Positions 1 through 10,964 of a stretch of 64,000 nucleotides of DNA are shown here, in pieces. Every line of letters begins with the position of its first letter. Position 1 is the first letter of the stretch. The DNA comes from Parietaria judaica. Its lineage: Eukaryota; Streptophyta; Magnoliopsida; Rosales; Urticaceae. The translations under genes and the position numbers were made by a program. The notes under the pieces were generated by a model that saw only the letters and a list, made by a program, of their open reading frames with translations, was not told where the DNA came from and ran no database searches. The stretch lies in contig OX940872.1 of NCBI GenBank assembly GCA_954871525.1, forward strand, positions 6,843,180 through 6,907,179, written 5' to 3'.

Positions 1-76
1 TAAACTCCCTAGAATGGTGGTGTGTTTTAAGGAAATCAAACTTAAGTTGTACAGTAACTCCACAATGAACATGTGA

Positions 77-589
77 CAGAGCCGGCCCTTGCTGACTAGG
101 CCCAGGCCTAGGGCCTCAAATAATTGGAAAAGTTTTGCATTAAATGATGGGCCTCTAATTTCTAAATAAAGGGCCCCAAATAAGAAAAGAAAACTTATAT
201 AGTATATCACAAGAATTCTTCACCTCGTGTCGTTTTCAGATTTCTATTGCGAATTTCAAGGTTAAAGTAATAACATGTCTGACTGACTGACTATTATGAT
301 TCACGAATCATGATGATCATATATTTTTATATCATGATAATAATGATCAGTGAGCAAACTGATATATTTATTATTATATAGTGCATGGCTTAATGTTTAT
401 ATATATATTTATAGAATCATATTTCCCCAAAAAAATTACTAGTATGAAGTCGGGTTAAAAAAATTTTACTTTGTTGATTGAATTATTCAATTAAATTAAT
501 TCAAATTCAGTGAGTTTTCTTAAAAAAAAATTATTGAATTTTATTTATTGAAAGACCTCAAAATTATTCTCCGCCTAGGGCCGGCCCTG
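77..589. mobile_element. hAT-like non-autonomous element (MITE)
   Basis: The left end reads CAGAGCCGGCCCT and the right end reads AGGGCCGGCCCTG, an imperfect terminal inverted repeat of the CAGGGCCGG type common in hAT elements. A GGCCTAGGGCC-like subterminal block follows inside each end. The interior of about 0.5 kb is AT-rich with no reading frame. I could not find a matching 8-bp target-site duplication (ACATGTGA on the left, TGGAAACC on the right), so the family call rests on the termini only. The element may be one part of a larger composite reaching 1420. Confidence 0.45.
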
Positions 590-920
590 TGGAAACCCCT
601 TCTCCGAATCCATCACTTCCAACTACGCGCATCAATTCACGGCCGGAGGCCTTCACTGCACGGCCGGCGGCCTTCACTGAACGTTTGACGGCAGACTTCC
701 AGTTCTTTCTCTCGGTCGTGGTCTTAGACTCCTCGTCAACCTTTTCCGGGTCGCTGCTCGCCGGCGCCATTCCCTTCCCGTGATTTCTCTCGGTGGTGGT
801 AGACTCATCGTCAACCTTTTCCGGGTCGCTTCTCGCCGGCGCCATTCCCTTTCCGTTCTTTCTCTCGGTCGTGGTCTTAGACTCCTTGTCAACCTTTTCC
901 GGGTCGCTGCTCGCCGGCGC
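590..920 (-). pseudogene. Exon fragment coding a tandem ~25-residue repeat, bounded by two hAT-like elements
   Basis: This short GC-rich island is flanked by AT-rich transposon sequence. Read on the minus strand it encodes three tandem copies of a unit of about 25 residues with core SDPEKVD-ES-TTTER. A basic stretch (KSAVKRSVKAAGRAVKASGR) follows. Each copy begins APA(S/R)SD. The first copy lacks its ATG because the neighbouring element end abuts GCGCCG directly, whereas the second and third copies start MAPA. The frame runs out into the other element near 590. I do not recognise the protein. It looks like a host exon cut off at both ends; whether the elements captured it or inserted around it cannot be told. 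A complete small gene is unlikely because no start precedes the first repeat. Confidence 0.35.
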
Positions 921-1420
921 CTGAGCCGGCCCTAGGCATAGGCGGACTAGACCCGTGCCTAGGGCCCCACAAAAACGGTTAAAATGAGCATAGTTGAAAG
1001 GGCCACAAAATTTTGATAAATACTATATAGTACAGTGGAAGCCTACCTCTTGTTTACACACAAGCTCCCGTGTTCGAACCATGCTTTACTTTATTGTTTT
1101 TTCATCTAGCAATTAAAAGTGGCAGTTAGAGAGATAGATACTTCTTTCTATCAATACAAAAATAAATGTTATTGTCGTTAATATTTTTAAAAATATTTTA
1201 TTATAATTTTTTTTTCTTTTACTGTATATTTTTCTTCCCAATTCGCCAAAATATAATTTTTGAATATTTTCTACTTCACTAAGAATTGAATATTTCAGTA
1301 CCACATTGTTTGTGTGTGAATTCGATGACAATAGTGATTCTATAACTAAGTGTAAAAGTAAACTAGGGACTTCATGAAAATAAATCGCCTAGGGCCCCCG
1401 ATTACTCAGGGCCTGCCCTG
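921..1420. mobile_element. Second hAT-like non-autonomous element
   Basis: It starts CTGAGCCGGCCCTAGG and ends CAGGGCCTGCCCTG, with GCCTAGGGCCC blocks inside both ends, so it resembles the element at 77-589. The interior is AT-rich. It includes a GTTCGAACC motif near 1073 that looks like a tRNA T-loop, but there is no cloverleaf. No convincing target-site duplication was found. Confidence 0.4.
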
Positions 1421-1564
1421 GCTATAATGGTGACTTTCGAAACAAAGAGCCCTCCTAAACTAAGAACGGAATCGGAGGAACAAAACATTTCGAATCAGTA
1501 AATTAAATCAAGAATAGAACATCTTGAACGCAACGAATAACGGAATCGGAAGAAGAAGAAGAAG

Positions 1565-1595
<31 letters not shown>

Positions 1596-1929
1596 TACTA
1601 GTAACAGAGAAGAACTTACTAGTAACAGAGTCTGATCAAAGAAACATCGCCGAAGACACAAGTATGTGGAAGTGTGGAAGTGGTTTGGAAGAATACAAAA
1701 ATGCGTATACGTAGAGAAGTTGTTCTTGATCTCCTACCGAGATTCCATCTAAACCCGTAAATATAAAGTTTCAGAGTTGTTTAACGCAAAATTATCAATA
1801 TTTATATAAATGTACATATAGTCTGATAATACTTACTGAATGAATACCATATATAAAATAACATAAAATAAACACAGAAAAGCATGTCCTAAGCACGCAA
1901 GTGTATTTGTTCGGGTGAGAGAGAGAAAC
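1421..1929. other. Intergenic stretch with a GAA microsatellite
   Basis: No gene seen. It holds the GAA run at 1550-1594. Immediately after it, two direct copies of a segment contain the palindrome (G/C)TTACTAGTAAC. The part next to 1930 would be the first intron of the CCCH zinc-finger relic. Confidence 0.5.
1550..1594. repeat. (GAA)n microsatellite
   Basis: About fifteen uninterrupted GAA/AGA units are read directly. Confidence 0.95.
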
Positions 1930-2151
1930 CTGGCCTTCAGAGGCGAACCCGCGCTTTCCGGAATCCTCCGGGGAAAGAAAGATCTCGGCCTTGAACGGAC
2001 TCTTCCCCGACGAACCAGACGACTCCGAGCCGGAAAACCTCGAGCTCCTCCAGAGCGGAACGCCGTCCATCACCAAAACCTCCTCTCCCTCCACTGCCTT
2101 CACCGGCGTGCGGTACACCGCCGGAGGCGAACGCTCGATCAAGTTCTCCAT
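1930..2151 (-). pseudogene. Decayed first exon of a plant tandem-CCCH zinc-finger gene (C3H14/15-like)
   Basis: From the ATG at 2151 the frame begins MENLIERSPPAVYRTPVK and continues EEVLVMDGVPL, a pattern I associate with the N-terminus of plant TTP-like tandem CCCH proteins. After a Ser/Gly-rich linker comes KAEIFLSPEDSGKRGFASEG, which lines up without gaps against the usual start of the first finger (KTEICRSWEDSG-C-YG-KC). In this copy the three cysteines are replaced by F, R and G. A plausible donor (CAG/GTTTCT) follows at 1929. No later exon with the rest of the fingers lies to the left, where hAT-like elements begin. The frame is open upstream to 2238. An RNA-binding role in mRNA decay would be the family function, but this copy cannot form the first finger. 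Confidence 0.5.
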
Positions 2152-3179
2152 GGCCGACAGAGGCAATCGCAATCCTCTCGGCGTGAGCTTTCCTGAAATC
2201 GGCGATCCGCCGCAGAAGTACCTCAGGACCGGCGGCATTTTCGGAGTCGTTCGATCCCCGATAAAGCACTGCCAAAAAAAAAGGAAGGAAATTTAGCTTC
2301 GATCCCCCATGGGAACCGCACCGATCACCTCGCGAATTCGATCGCTTCTCTCGAATCGAGCCTCGTAGGGCTAAACCGAATCAAAACCTGCAAATGCTCA
2401 AAGATGGACGAATCTGAGATCGAAATCGGCGATGAACACTGATGCTAACCATGATTCGCCGATCGTCGCAGCAGCGGAAGAGATCTGCCACCGAATCGCG
2501 AGAGCATTGGTGCGATCGGCAACTGAGAGCTTTCTTCTTCTTCCTTGAGAGCCAAACAAGAGTTGTGGAAATGGGTTCATATAGGTAGGGACAAGATGGG
2601 GTTTTCACTTCTGAGCAACTAACCACTAATACTGTTTGTCTCGCGGGATTTTAACTATCTCTTTGCAAATTTGAGCTTTAATAATTTGCAAAAAAGTACT
2701 CAACATTTTTATATTGCGGTGGCATAAACCGAATAGAATTTTAGATGTTCGTTAAGTTAGACACTTACCACATTTATTTTTATTTTTTATTATTTTTTAT
2801 ATAGTGATTGTACTCAAACATGATTTTTTTTAGTTTCATCACAAACAATAAAATATTATAATTTTATTGCTCTTCTTCATATATATATATATTTTAGAAT
2901 TTATTAAGAAATACTCATTTTGTTCATTTAAAAAAAAAACTACCATTTTTAGTACATTTTAATACACTCAATCGGTAAAAAAGAATGAAACTAAAAGTGA
3001 AGCATGCAATATATGACAGGCCGTTGAACAGAAAAAGCAGAGTGATGATGAATGGGACTTGGTTACACTACAATTTACAATACCAACCCCAAACTATGTA
3101 CCACACACCCAATAATTGATATTGCTTCACCAAATCCACAACAACAAAAAGGCTAACAACGTCTTTTTACACATTTGCT
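2152..3179. other. Upstream region of the CCCH relic and intergenic DNA
   Basis: 2240-2640 is moderately GC-rich and may be former 5' UTR or promoter of the minus-strand exon. Its short frames overlap on both strands and show no family. 2650-3179 is AT-rich with a short TA run near 2880. Nothing else seen. Confidence 0.4.
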
Positions 3180-4928
3180 TCACACCCCGTCCACTGCATT
3201 GTTCAGATTGCCGCCGAACAGTGACATCAGCGGCCCGCCATGCACTCGCCCTTCCGGGATGTCGAAGCTGAGACCCCTCCTCCCTTCTCCTTGCGATTTC
3301 ATCGAAAGCGGAAACAACACCTGCGGCGGTATCAGCTCCCGTGAGTAGGTGACAACGCTGATCGGCGGATACGAGCCCGTGGAAGAGCCTCGGCCCGATG
3401 AGGCCGTCCCTGCCCGAGGCCTCTCGCTCGTGCAGCATCATGCTGCTGTGGGCGGCGCAGAGCCCGCTTCGGCCACGGGCAAACTTCTCGCACTTGCCCT
3501 CGCCCCAGCCGCACCGCTTCCCGCCACCGTGCGCCTTGCAGAAGCCCGTGCTGCCCTGCGCGCTCTTCCTGCAATTCTCGTGCCGGCACCGTCTGCCGCC
3601 GCCGTGCCGTATGCAGCAGTCGGTGCGTCTGCGGGCGCTCTTAGTACACCCCGGGACGGTGCACCTCTTTCCGCCTCCGTGGGCCACGCAGAAGTTCGTC
3701 CCTCCGTGGACGCTCTTCGGGTAAATCCATCCGCCGTCGAAGAGACATCGCTTCCCGCCTCCGTGCCCCTTGCAGTGCGGAGTGCTCCCTTCAGCCCCTT
3801 TCGAACACCCCTGGAACACGCACCGCTTTCCGCCACCATGAGCCTTGCAGAACATCGTGCTCCCCTGGGCGCCCTTCGAACACCCCTTGAACTGGCAGCG
3901 GCGGCCCCCCGCTGTGGGAGATGCAAAGACCGGCCTGCCCCTCAGCGCTCCGGGTGCAGCCCTCGGTCTTGCACCGCTTCCCGCCACCGTGCCTGATGCA
4001 CAGCCCTGACTTTCCTCGGGCGGCCTTGGTGCAGCCTTGGTTGCTGCACCTCCGGCCGCCACCGTGGGCGATGCAATTGTCGGTTTTTCCCTCGGCACTT
4101 TTGGTGCAGCCTAAGTGCTGACACTGCTTTCCGTCGCCATGGACCTTGCAGTAGGCACGTCCGGCTCTCGACACCCTTGTTGCACCCGGGTTTTTGACAT
4201 CTTTGCCCTCCGCCGTGGCCAATGCAGAGACCCGTGGCACCACGAGCTCCTTTTGAGCATCCCATGAATTTACATATCTTCGGATTTGTGATTCTCGGGT
4301 CGAAGATCGTCCCGGCTGTTTCCTGCTCGGAAATAGCGTCGGCCGAATACTCTCTGGAGAGAGATGCTTCGCTTAGCTGGGAATTGCTGCAGAATTCTAT
4401 AACTTCTTGAGACTGGAATGAAATGGATGAGCCATGAGTATGAGTATGACTGTCCATTCTTGGTGCCAGAAGAAGCGATGGCATATAACCTCGTGAGTTT
4501 TTGGCCGACTTGGAGCCTTCATCGGCGACCGGGATCAAGAGCTGCCGGTTGCGAGGAGATACTTGGCTGGTTACATTAGACACATTGAGTTCGGCGTCCG
4601 ACAAAACCGAGATGCTCGAAGCTTCTTTGGTCCCTCCCGACAGGCCAAGTTGGAGAATGGAATCGTCTTCCAGTGGAACGCTCTTGCTACTCTTCCGGCT
4701 GAAACCGTTGTAATCGTTGCAGTACGTGGTCGGTGTCTGTCCGAGGCCGAGCACCAATCTGCAGCCATCGTCGACGGCATTATTAGGACTGTATTTGCAG
4801 CCAAATCTTGACAATCTGCTCCCTCCAAACCCGGAACTATTCAAGGAAAGAGTTGTGTCGCCGATATTATCATGCTTTGCGATTTCCCCGTCGTGAGAAA
4901 ACAGAAAACTCCTCTTGTTCAGATCCAT
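3180..4928 (-). pseudogene. WRKY19-like / loricrin-like zinc-finger repeat gene, broken by three frame changes
   Basis: The frame starts at 4928 (MDLNKRSFLF). A Ser-rich N-terminal part of about 215 residues contains LVLGLGQTP. It is followed by about ten repeats of C-x3-GC-xK-A-G-x2-x2-C-x2-HGGG-RC, the Cys/His repeat shared by plant WRKY19-like and Arabidopsis loricrin-like proteins. The reading frame must change three times to stay in the family: near 4157, at the G-run near 3907, and near 3355. After the last change the expected C-terminus is readable (PEGRVHGGPLMSLF, stop at 3180-3182). The function of the family is poorly known; it is thought nuclear and metal-binding. The gene has no intron in the coding part. 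A young LTR element sits 105 bp upstream of the ATG in the same orientation. The breaks are either real mutations or assembly indels; intact single-exon coding elsewhere in the window argues weakly for real. Confidence 0.75.
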
Positions 4929-5032
4929 CGTCTTATATACTATAAGTTATATCAGCAAATCTGTTATACAGGAACTGGTTGAGAAGGTAGAAGATACTGT
5001 AATCGGTAACATCCGCCGCTGACAAAGCCGGA

Positions 5033-5585
5033 TGTTGCGTATTGGGATCGATTCTCGCCGATTCTTGCATGAAATACGAAGTGATTAAATGTCGAATCAT
5101 TGCCACAAAACTGAAACGAAAATGAAAGCGGAAAAAGAAGAACGAGACAACCAATTTTAGAGAGTGGTTCGGCCGGAGATCAAAACCCAATCTCCGGCGT
5201 TACATCCACTCTTTGCTCCGGCGAAACTTCCCGGAAGCCATGCACTAGGTATCGTCTTTACACACTCGAAGCTCTCATACACACTCTCAGAGAAACACGA
5301 GATATGTGAAGAAAGATAGAGAAACTCTAAGCTAAACACCATGAAGAAGCTCCATGAGAGAGAACCCAAAACTCTCTCATTCTCTGTATGTTCTTGATTG
5401 TAGAATGCACCAAGGAAGAAGAAGGAGATGGGCTTTCTTTAATCTCAGCCCTCCAATGAATGCCTCATCTAACGGTTGAGAACAACTCATTATTAACTCC
5501 AAGTGATATGTCGTTTTGACACCTTCTTTGTCGTTTTCTGCGGGCTAAAGCAGTGGGCTTTGTTTGTGGGCTTCACATTCCAACA
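5033..5585 (-). repeat. 3' LTR of the LARD
   Basis: On the plus strand it reads TGTTGCGTATT to ATTCCAACA. It lies in the same orientation as the broken gene whose ATG is at 4928, so its promoter could read into that gene. Confidence 0.92.
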
Positions 5586-5597
5586 AATCTCCACCTT
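5586..5597 (-). other. Polypurine tract of the LARD
   Basis: On the minus strand AAGGTGGAGATT directly precedes the 3' LTR start TGTTGG, the usual position and composition of a plus-strand priming site. Confidence 0.75.
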
Positions 5598-8500
5598 GAA
5601 GTCCACTCTTCAAATGTCGTCTCCTCAACATGCTCGGTAGCTCTACCTTGACGCTTTGACTCTCCCTTTACATAATCCTCACTCAAAATATACCATCGGA
5701 TACCTAAGTGCATTGCTTACGGAGTTTTTCGCCATCCTCGCGGTAACCGAGATACTCTCCGATAGTTCATCTTCACAAAGTTAGCGCAACCAACACTCTT
5801 TATGTACCTACAGGTATAACCCTCTTGCAACATCTAAAACGCCACACCAACCAAGATCAAACGTACCAAGTATATCTCATAAATATAACTGTCTCTAACA
5901 GTAATATATAAACCGTAGTCACATGATCAATCATAGAAACAAACCATAAGTTTTCATAACATCGTTATACTCGTAAAAGAACCAAAATCGGTCTTATACA
6001 ATCATAGCATGCATCTATCAACTCAACATAATCGATAACGTCGAAACTAGGACAAATAGACATAAACCCGGGAATATCCAAACTATATGAATGCTAGAAT
6101 AAACCGAACGATATAATGAATACGTCTATTCACATATAATATAACAGTCTAATTCTTAAAAAAAAATATTCCCAAATCTAATTTGACCTATACGAGTTCA
6201 ACATACTAATCATGAATATAAACCATATTCCCCGATGTTATAAAACTCACGATCACTGAGAAGGTCTAAACAAGGTTCATCTACCCGAACCTAAGGAACA
6301 ACAAACTAGTTGAACACACTAAGCTTGTATAGGATTACGTTCGGGACGGAAACACATCACACTCCCTATCATATTCTCTGGCTGCTTGGACATCTTCCTA
6401 ACTCTCTATAGTTAGAAACCAAGCTGGTATACCATCTAACTCTCACTAGTTAGAATCCCCGAAACCTACAAACACTAACATCCACCCGGATCATGGTGTT
6501 CTCTCCAATAGGTTCACTACCACCACCTATATCGGTATACAAGACTTAGCAACCCCTTCTCACATAATATTCATGACTCATTGACTCCACCTCAAACGAG
6601 GTACATATGAGAACGCTCGCTTCATGGACTCTCTAGGTTTCTCCTCTTTACTTCTCACGACGACCTATATGGGAAAGCGCTTCATCAAAGATATTGTCTC
6701 CACATGACAAGCTATCTTGATGTTTCTAGCCCCCCTCTTTCTCATAAATTCATACATATGGTTCTAATACGTTCTACCCGCCCGATTCTCATACATGGTT
6801 TCTTCCCTTAATCTAACAACCTAGACTTAAGGAAATATACATCTACAAAAGCTTCTCAATTATTCCTATATGACCATTTGAACAGGGACATATTCAAAAT
6901 ACCTCATCAAACAGAGAGCTCGAGATCTAGTCAATGAGTAACTACATGAATGTCCATAACAGAACTAAAAAACTATATTGAAATCCTTAACACATAAGGT
7001 TCATAAAGTTTTAGTTCAACATACCTAACCGACCTTTGCTGAGAAGAATTCCACATCTCTTTCCCTTTGCTCATTTAACCGAGTTCCGAGTGTTACTTCT
7101 CAAACTCCTGTCAGGTTAGTCTCAAATAGAAAAAGAAAAACAGCAAGTGTAGAATATATATACATAAACAAAAATATGCATATTTATCATGAAACCATAT
7201 AATTATTACTTAATCGTACAAATTCATTTCATAACAAAATTCATTATAATTCCGGAAAGATAATTCATACCAAGTCATGGAAAAATGCAATCAGAGCCCT
7301 AAACAAGATCTATCTAAAACCAACCACCTAAGGTTGAGCCATCTCAATCGGCTCATCTATATAGATCTCAATACCTCAGGAAGAAACTAGGTTTGATTTC
7401 TAAACCTCATGACCGGCTATCAAAGCCAATAAACACCAAATCTGCCTAAGGGAATCGGTAGGCTTCTTGCCTCTCCCTATCCATAGCTAATAGGTAGTCG
7501 TCTAACTCTCTCTAGCTAGACACCGGAACCTTCTCAACACTAATCTCTTGACTAATGCTATCTCTCGCGGGTTCACTAACACCACATGCCTCTATCTCGA
7601 CATGTCGACCACACGCCCCTTCCTCGGCATGTGAATCATCCGACTCCACCTAGACGGATGAACCACCCGACTCTACCTAGTCGGGTGAACTACCTCCACC
7701 TATCTCTAAGTAAAATAGGCGACACAGATTTGGTTCATTCTACCCTGAGATTGCAAACAATGGCTCACTCCCGATAAAGACATTCAAAACATCTAAGACA
7801 TGCATTTTTCATATACAAAATTATCTTTCCATATCATAATATATCACCTCTATTCTCTAAACTTCTTTCCCGAACATATAACCTTTCTTTATAAACTTTA
7901 TCATGCACAAGTAAGAAAATCATAATTTCCAATAGCATATCAAACTAGGAAATCATCTACTAACACCAAAAACTGATATATGCATATATTATTCAAACCG
8001 GAAAAAGTTATCAAACATTAAAACATATGAATTACCGCACCAAATTAATCCCAACAATATACCTAAGAGATAATGGTACATTGAACAACTCAATTCGAAT
8101 AATGCTTTACACTAGAGGTAGAAAATTACAGAGCACCCACAAATACACAAATTGATCAGATTCGCAATTTATCGGTGATCACAAAAAATCTTCACAGATA
8201 TAATTTTCAAAGCCTCAACAAATAAGAAATATTTCCCCAAAAACAATTACCAATAACAATAGGATTAAAAATGATCAATTCATATCAACGGAATCAAATA
8301 ACGAGATTCACAATAGCCGATTAATTAACATGCATTAACAAAGGTTTTTGGGTCAATCTCTTATAAACTTAAACATGAACAGACAGACTCATATCACTGT
8401 CACATACTTTATTCATATCAAAATTTTTTTTTAAGTCTAAACAGATATACAATTGCTTTACTTATCAATGCATGAAAGTAGGATCCAATCTGTCACAGAT

Positions 8501-9870
8501 TATATTATCAAACCTGAAGATTAACAGAAAATAGCCTAAAATACTAGACTCGAACAGAAACAAGATCATGGACTATTTAATCATATAATACACTTCTCTA
8601 ATACATATAATACCAACAAATTACGGTTCTGAAAAATACGGCAATAAAAAAAAATCCAATAGTACATTCTAGTTCTGTACTATAAGCTAAGACAACAATT
8701 TGTCAACCAAGACTGATTTAATCTCTTTATTGTCATAATAAGAAAAATATTTTAAGAACCAAACAATCCTGACATAGGCAATGAACAAATTTAAGAATTT
8801 CTTTAGTTTGAAAAACACAGAGCCTTCAAGAAAAAAAAATTCCACAAAAGAAAAACTGATTAATATAGAACACCCAATCAAATTTGCAAGATAAATGTCG
8901 AAACTAACACAATAGAAACTGAACACTCATTTTGCAAATAAAAATAGATTGGCCATAGTTCAAACAATAGTCACGCATCTTGAATCAATGAAGAACTACA
9001 TATTTTTGCCATCATATATTAGTTATATCTTTAAACTAATCTCAAGCAGATCACAAATTATAAGCTTACAGAAATACAGAGGAAAAATATTCAAGTCAAA
9101 GATTCAAATTATCAACTAATAACCCGTCATATAATTCCAAACTATGTAAGCAATAATTTTGAAAACGACAAAACTCATAAGAATTCAAGAAAGCTAGAGA
9201 AGTTCAGAGATTGGGAAGAAGATTAATACCAGAGTGATTTTACGGAACTTGACGGCCTTACCGGAATCCTTCCACGGACATCTCCATGATGATAACGGTT
9301 ACGCCCTTCGTCAGAGCCGTGGACCTCACCGATATCTCCTGTGGCTTTTTGAGAACCAATAGTTCCTTGCCAGAATCGCGCACAACTCATAGGACTCGAC
9401 CTTGACCGATCTGAATAGCCAACATCTTCTCGGAATCGCACAAGGTCTCGAATCTTGTCGGAGCCACGCATCTTGCCGAAATCGACCATGACCGGTCTGA
9501 TTCACGGAGGCTTGCATAAACCGCTCACGCCTTGTCGGAAGACTGCAAGAAACGCCAGCGTCGCGGAAGCTGGTTTACTTTTAATCATAGCATCAGACTC
9601 GCCCGAGGCTTCTATCGCATTGCCCAACTCTGGAGCTCGCACGCGCCGAAGCTTCGAACCATGGACTTCGCCAGAAACAAGCAAGAATCGCCATTGTTGC
9701 GGAAGCTCATAAACGGAAATCGGAATCCCCCAAATTGGCCGCCATTGAAGGGCACGAACCACTCGCATATTCGTCAGAATCGGTCGATCGTCAGCGGAGT
9801 CATGCAGAGCTCTGCCAGAATCAACCTTGATCATTCTGAATCGCTCGCGCCTTCTCGGAATAGCTCGACC

Positions 9871-9887
9871 AACGGCTCTGATACCAC
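9871..9887 (-). other. Primer-binding site (initiator tRNA-Met) of the LARD
   Basis: On the minus strand TGGTATCAGAGCCG begins one base after the 5' LTR end and matches the complement of the tRNA-iMet 3' end. Confidence 0.88.
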
Positions 9888-10442
9888 TGTTGCGTATTGG
9901 GATCGATTCTCGCCGATTCTTGCATGAAATACGAAGTGATTAAATGTCGAATCATTGCCACAAAACTGAAACGAAAATGAAAGCGGAAAAAGAAGAACGA
10001 GACAACCAATTTTAGAGAGTGGTTCGGCCGGAGATCAAAACCCAATCTCCGGCGTTACATCCACTCTTTGCTCCGGCGAAACTTCCCGGAAGCCATGCAC
10101 TAGGTATCGTCTTTACACACTCGAAGCTCTCATACATACACTCTCAGAGAAACACGAGATATGTGAAGAAAGATAGAGAAACTCTAAGCTAAACACCATG
10201 AAGAAGCTCCATGAGAGAGAACCCAAAACTCTCTCATTCTCTGTATGTTCTTGATTGTAGAATGCACCAAGGAAGAAGAAGGAGATGGGCTTTCTTTAAT
10301 CTCAGCCCTCCAATGAATGCCTCATCTAACGGTTGAGAACAACTCATTATTAACTCCAAGTGATATGTCGTTTTGACACCTTCTTTGTCGTTTTCTGCGG
10401 GCTGAAGCAGTGGGCTTTGTTTGTGGGCTTCACATTCCAACA
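9888..10442 (-). repeat. 5' LTR of the LARD
   Basis: 555 bp, almost identical to 5033-5585. Its outer end is followed by the target-site duplication CCGGA. Confidence 0.92.
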
Positions 10443-10770
10443 CCGGACGTGTCGGACCTGTCCATGGTTACTGCTTTAGATATCTGACGACGTTTCGAGG
10501 ATAGAATCCTTTAATCAGAACGGTCGCTAGCAACGGGCACAGATCGACGGAGCTTATTCTGCTCCTAACTGCAAAATCATCAAGCTTCATCAGCCCTGAA
10601 AAGAGGAGGAAGATCTAAGAAGTATGAACTCAATATGATCTCCAAATGAGAAAACCGAAATCACCTAATGGAGCAATACGAATTCATATACAAGATCATA
10701 TGATAAAAATGAGTTTGACTTTTTGTGTTACAGGGAATAAATACTGTAATATCACCTCACACTCAATTAT
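10443..10770. other. Former upstream region of the WRKY19-like gene
   Basis: This is the continuation of the host sequence interrupted by the LARD, so it should hold the distal 5' UTR or promoter of the minus-strand gene at 3180-4928. No open frame of note. Confidence 0.5.
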
Positions 10771-10832
10771 AATGTATAGCGATAACAGTCGATATATATA
10801 TATATATATATCGACTGTTATCGCTATACATT
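10771..10832. repeat. Perfect 62-nt palindrome with (TA)n centre
   Basis: The arm AATGTATAGCGATAACAGTC-GA followed by TATATA is mirrored exactly by its reverse complement, giving two 31-nt arms with no mismatch and no spacer. Confidence 0.95.
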
Positions 10833-10924
10833 CTCAAAGTAAAATAAAATGATTTACATTCTCTTTATTCGTCTAATAGCTTTAAGGTGACGTGGTGAAG
10901 TAGAAACAACAAATCCTCATTCTC

Positions 10925-10930
<6 letters not shown>

Positions 10931-10962
<32 letters not shown>
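10931..10962. repeat. (TA)n microsatellite at the MULE insertion site
   Basis: An uninterrupted AT run that ends at the MULE terminus and resumes on the other side at 13492. Confidence 0.9.

Positions 10963-10964
<2 letters not shown>

Larger units (their letters stand above)
5033..10442 (-). mobile_element. Non-autonomous LTR retrotransposon (LARD), very recent insertion
   Basis: Direct LTRs of 553 and 555 bp bound an interior of 4302 bp. The target-site duplication CCGGA is at 5028-5032 and 10443-10447. The LTRs run TG...CA and differ by one A/G substitution (near position 545 of the LTR) and one 2-bp TA indel. A primer-binding site for initiator tRNA-Met and a purine tract place the element on the minus strand. 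The interior has no gag, protease, integrase or RT reading frame; the longest frame is about 110 residues and shows no known domain. The PBS-proximal part (9230-9887) is GC-richer with degenerate repeats around CGGAATC and GCCGTGG. The PPT/PBS pattern and iMet PBS are typical of Copia-type parasites, but lineage is inference. The element must have moved with proteins from a helper. Confidence 0.92.

Noticed and set aside
1055..1085. GTTCGAACC motif resembling a tRNA T-loop
   Set aside because: No acceptor, D or anticodon stems can be folded around it; it lies inside a hAT-like element.
3349..3996. 215-codon plus-strand frame opposite the WRKY19-like gene
   Set aside because: Antisense shadow caused by the repeated Cys/His/Gly codons.
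7586..7777. 63-codon His/Pro-rich frame in the LARD interior
   Set aside because: Arises from a short degenerate repeat (ACCCGACTC-ACCTAG); no homology recognised.
9502..9834. 110-codon minus-strand frame in the LARD interior
   Set aside because: No gag or pol motif; overlapping frames of similar length on the other strand suggest chance in a GC-richer segment.
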